Shown here: piece by piece, positions 62,283-64,000 of the stretch
How positions within the stretch are numbered: position 1 is the stretch's first letter
Layout: each line of letters begins with the position of its first letter
From: JANYGA01 sp031420415
GTDB taxonomy: Bacteria > Vulcanimicrobiota > Vulcanimicrobiia > Vulcanimicrobiales > Vulcanimicrobiaceae
Direction of reading: 5' to 3'
DNA: 64,000 nucleotides
Assembly (NCBI GenBank): GCA_031420415.1
Contig: JANOMT010000012.1
Coordinates: 124,001-188,000 of the forward strand
Notes under the pieces: model-generated
Told to the model about the DNA's origin: nothing
The model's database searches: none
What the model saw: only the letters and a program-made list of their open reading frames with translations
Made by a program: the position numbers and the translations under genes

Positions 62283-62756
62283 ATGGGCGACGATCTTTCT
62301 TCGCGGCGATGGCTCGCCGCGTTACGCATCATGATGGGCGCGATCTTTTTGACGACGTGGTTCGCAAACGTGCAGAAGGGCTTCTACACGTCAGCCGGGC
62401 TCGAGCAATTTTTCACGCACGTCTACCCGCAGGCGCATAACCCAATCGTGCCCTACGCGGCATTCATCCAACACGTGCTCCTTCCATCGCGCGCGCTCTT
62501 CGCACCGTTCCAGTTCGCCGCCGAGCTCGGCCTCGGCATCGCACTCATCCTCGGCATCTTCACGCCGATCGCCGGAATCGGCGGGGCTTTCCTACTTGCG
62601 AACATCTTCCTTGCGACGTACGGGGCCGAGTGGCCGTGGACGTATTTGAGTCTCATCGGTGTCTGCATCGCGGTCGCAGCAACGCGGTCGGGACGCACGT
62701 TCGGCGTCGACGCGCTGCTCGTCGGGCGCATCCCGCGCGGCCTACCGATCGTGTGA
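62283..62756 (+). CDS. DoxX family membrane protein
   Basis: 157 residues, four membrane helices (LRIMMGAIFLTTWFANV, FQFAAELGLGIALILGIF, IGGAFLLANIFLATYG, WTYLSLIGVCIAVAAT). The family-typical opening LAALRIMMGAIFLT and PFQFAAELGLGIAL are present. GAGGAG ribosome site 6 nt before the ATG. DoxX relatives are linked to quinone or thiosulfate redox, but function here is unknown. Its 3' end overlaps the next, convergent gene by 15 bp. Confidence 0.85.
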   Translation: MGDDLSSRRWLAALRIMMGAIFLTTWFANVQKGFYTSAGLEQFFTHVYPQAHNPIVPYAAFIQHVLLPSRALFAPFQFAAELGLGIALILGIFTPIAGIGGAFLLANIFLATYGAEWPWTYLSLIGVCIAVAATRSGRTFGVDALLVGRIPRGLPIV

Positions 62757-63380
62757 TCGCAACGCGGCGAGCGTTGCGGGCAGATGCAGATCGCCGCGCG
62801 CGAGGTCGCCGCGAAGACGATCGAGATCCGGAAGCTCGTCGATGTCGTACGTCACGGGCAGCAACGCGTGCCGCAGGCCGAGCGCGCGGACGCGCTCGAG
62901 AGTTTGCGCGAGCACCGCGGGCGTACTCATCGCAACGCCCGCAAAGATATCGTGCGGTTCGCGCATCGCAACGCACCAATAGCCCCCGTCTTCGCAGGGC
63001 CCGAGGACGACGTCGGCTTCGTCGAGAGCGGCGAAGCCGCGTGCGATCCACGCGGGATCGACGTGCGGCGAATCGGTCGACATCACGAGCGTCTTTCGCG
63101 CACGCGCGTGCTGTTCGACGAAAATGCCATGGAGGCGGTCGTTGAGCGTCGCGCCGCGTTGCGGAAAGAGGCGCGTACCGTAATCTTCGAAGGCGGCATC
63201 TTCGGGCGTGAATGCGATCGCAAACGCGTGGAGACCGACGTCGAAGCGCGCGACGATATCGGCAAGAAACGCGCGGTAAAGATCGTAGGCACAACGATCG
63301 CCGATGCCGCGCGCGAGCCGCGTCTTCACTTTACCGAGTTCGGGGTGTTTCGCGACCACGACGAGTTCGCAATCGATCAT
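62742..63380 (-). CDS. TIGR04282-type (DUF2064) glycosyl/nucleotidyl transferase
   Basis: 212 residues from the ATG at 63380. Opens LVVVAKHPELGKVKTRLARGIG, the typical start of the family called rSAM/selenodomain-associated transferase 1 (used in arsenosugar annotation). The middle has VMSTDSPHVDPAWI and GPCEDGGYWCVAM. It is coupled to the glycosyltransferase upstream by 4 nt. Not proven to act on arsenosugar; no ArsM or ArsS gene in the window. Confidence 0.88.
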   Translation of the reverse strand: MIDCELVVVAKHPELGKVKTRLARGIGDRCAYDLYRAFLADIVARFDVGLHAFAIAFTPEDAAFEDYGTRLFPQRGATLNDRLHGIFVEQHARARKTLVMSTDSPHVDPAWIARGFAALDEADVVLGPCEDGGYWCVAMREPHDIFAGVAMSTPAVLAQTLERVRALGLRHALLPVTYDIDELPDLDRLRGDLARGDLHLPATLAALRSHDR

Positions 63381-64000
63381 CGGTCGGGCATCCAGCGAGC
63401 GTAGAGAAACGTGCGCGTCAGCAAGAAGTACGTGGCTCCGATCGTGCCTTTGACCGTGCCGCTGATCTTCGATTGACCGATGCGTTGCCGATACGAAACG
63501 GAGATCTCGGCGACGCGAGCGTCGGAGCGCGCGGCTTTGGCCAGCATTTCGACGGGCCATCCGTAGGTCATCTCGCGCATTGCAAGGCGCCGGTAGAGCT
63601 GCGCACGCACCGCCCGAAACGGCCCGAGATCCGTGAGTGCGAGCCCGTAGCGCTTGTTCACCATCGCCGAGACGAGACGGTTGCCGAACCGCGCGTGCCA
63701 TGGCATCGCGCCGGGCACGAGCCCGCCGCGCAAGCGCGAACCGACGACGAGATCCGCTTCACCGCGCACGATCGGCGCGACGAGGTCGGTCATCTCGCGT
63801 GGGTCGTCGGAGAAATCGGCATCGAGGAAGACGACGACATCAGCGCCGCGGTCCAGGGCGTAGGCCGCACCGACGAAACACGCGCGACCGTAGCCGGGGG
63901 GACTCGCTTGCAACACCGTCGCGCCCGCGGCACGCGCGCATGCGGCCGTCGCATCGGTCGAGCCGTTGTCGACGACGACGATCTCGAAGGCGAGGTGCGC
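63377..64000 (-). CDS. Family 2 glycosyltransferase (DPM1-like), cut by the window edge
   Basis: 208 codons visible; the N-terminus lies beyond the right edge. The GT-A domain has EIVVVDNGSTDATAACARAA, a DxD in VVVFLDADFSDDPREM and GSRLRGGLVPGAM. The C-terminal IGQSKISGTVKGTIGATYFL resembles dolichyl-phosphate-type GT2 enzymes. Coupled to the DUF2064 gene by ATGA, a common pairing. Substrate unknown; glycosylation of polyprenyl phosphate is typical of the subgroup. Confidence 0.88.
   Translation of the reverse strand, partial: AHLAFEIVVVDNGSTDATAACARAAGATVLQASPPGYGRACFVGAAYALDRGADVVVFLDADFSDDPREMTDLVAPIVRGEADLVVGSRLRGGLVPGAMPWHARFGNRLVSAMVNKRYGLALTDLGPFRAVRAQLYRRLAMREMTYGWPVEMLAKAARSDARVAEISVSYRQRIGQSKISGTVKGTIGATYFLLTRTFLYARWMPDR

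Overview
This is a GC-rich, almost fully coding bacterial chromosome segment with no rRNA, tRNA, CRISPR array, insertion sequence or prophage that I can see. It holds about 65 protein genes on both strands. Genes are tightly packed: many 1-4 nt stop/start overlaps within operons, and several convergent pairs whose 3' ends overlap. Codon use is uniform (C/G third positions, many GTG/TTG starts), so I see no strong sign of recent transfer. The lineage cannot be fixed from sequence reading alone. The combination of a HdrB-type succinate dehydrogenase, ATP-type PEPCK, CruF carotenoid genes and PPi-type phosphofructokinase in a free-living heterotroph fits a little-studied high-GC phylum (Candidatus Eremiobacterota/WPS-2-like is my guess, inference only).

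Layout. 1-9.3 kb: 5' end of dnaE, a secreted M13 metallopeptidase, a three-gene succinate dehydrogenase operon, a stand-alone VirD4/TraG-like ATPase and a secreted P1 (DmpA-type) peptidase. 9.5-14.6 kb: central carbon and redox genes (pckA, a malate/lactate-type dehydrogenase, an Old Yellow Enzyme, a glutaryl-CoA-dehydrogenase-like enzyme). 14.7-18.5 kb: a phosphonate/phosphite-type ABC importer operon (phnD-SDR-phnC-fused phnE), divergent from a TetR regulator. 19.7-24.5 kb: the str ribosomal operon (rpsL-rpsG-fusA-tuf-rpsJ) ending in a clear terminator.

25-32 kb: two family-5 peptide-binding lipoproteins without permeases, a protein with a GDPH motif (possible self-cleaving domain), an MFS exporter and a zinc alcohol dehydrogenase. 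32-38 kb: several very small proteins, two tandem alpha/beta hydrolases, and a glycosyltransferase-cruF-acyltransferase operon that could make an acylated carotenoid glycoside. 38-47 kb: sugar and small-molecule enzymes (class II aldolase, ROK kinase, aldo-keto reductase, SDR plus HSL-type esterase, MsrB, class III aminotransferase).

47-64 kb: a PPi-type phosphofructokinase preceded by a perfect 18-bp palindrome, a periplasmic retropepsin-like protease with a PDZ domain, a PAS-PP2C-HATPase stress-signalling protein, an unrecognised three-gene coiled-coil cluster, a DnaQ-like exonuclease, a potassium channel with an altered selectivity filter, a Fic protein lacking the usual inhibitory glutamate, an S1-domain protein, a radical SAM/AhpD-like pair, a DoxX protein and two sugar/nucleotide-transferase genes running off the right edge. 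The most unusual items are the GDPH protein, the 18-bp palindrome, the acylated-carotenoid operon, the coiled-coil cluster, and the active-site oddities in the channel and Fic protein.
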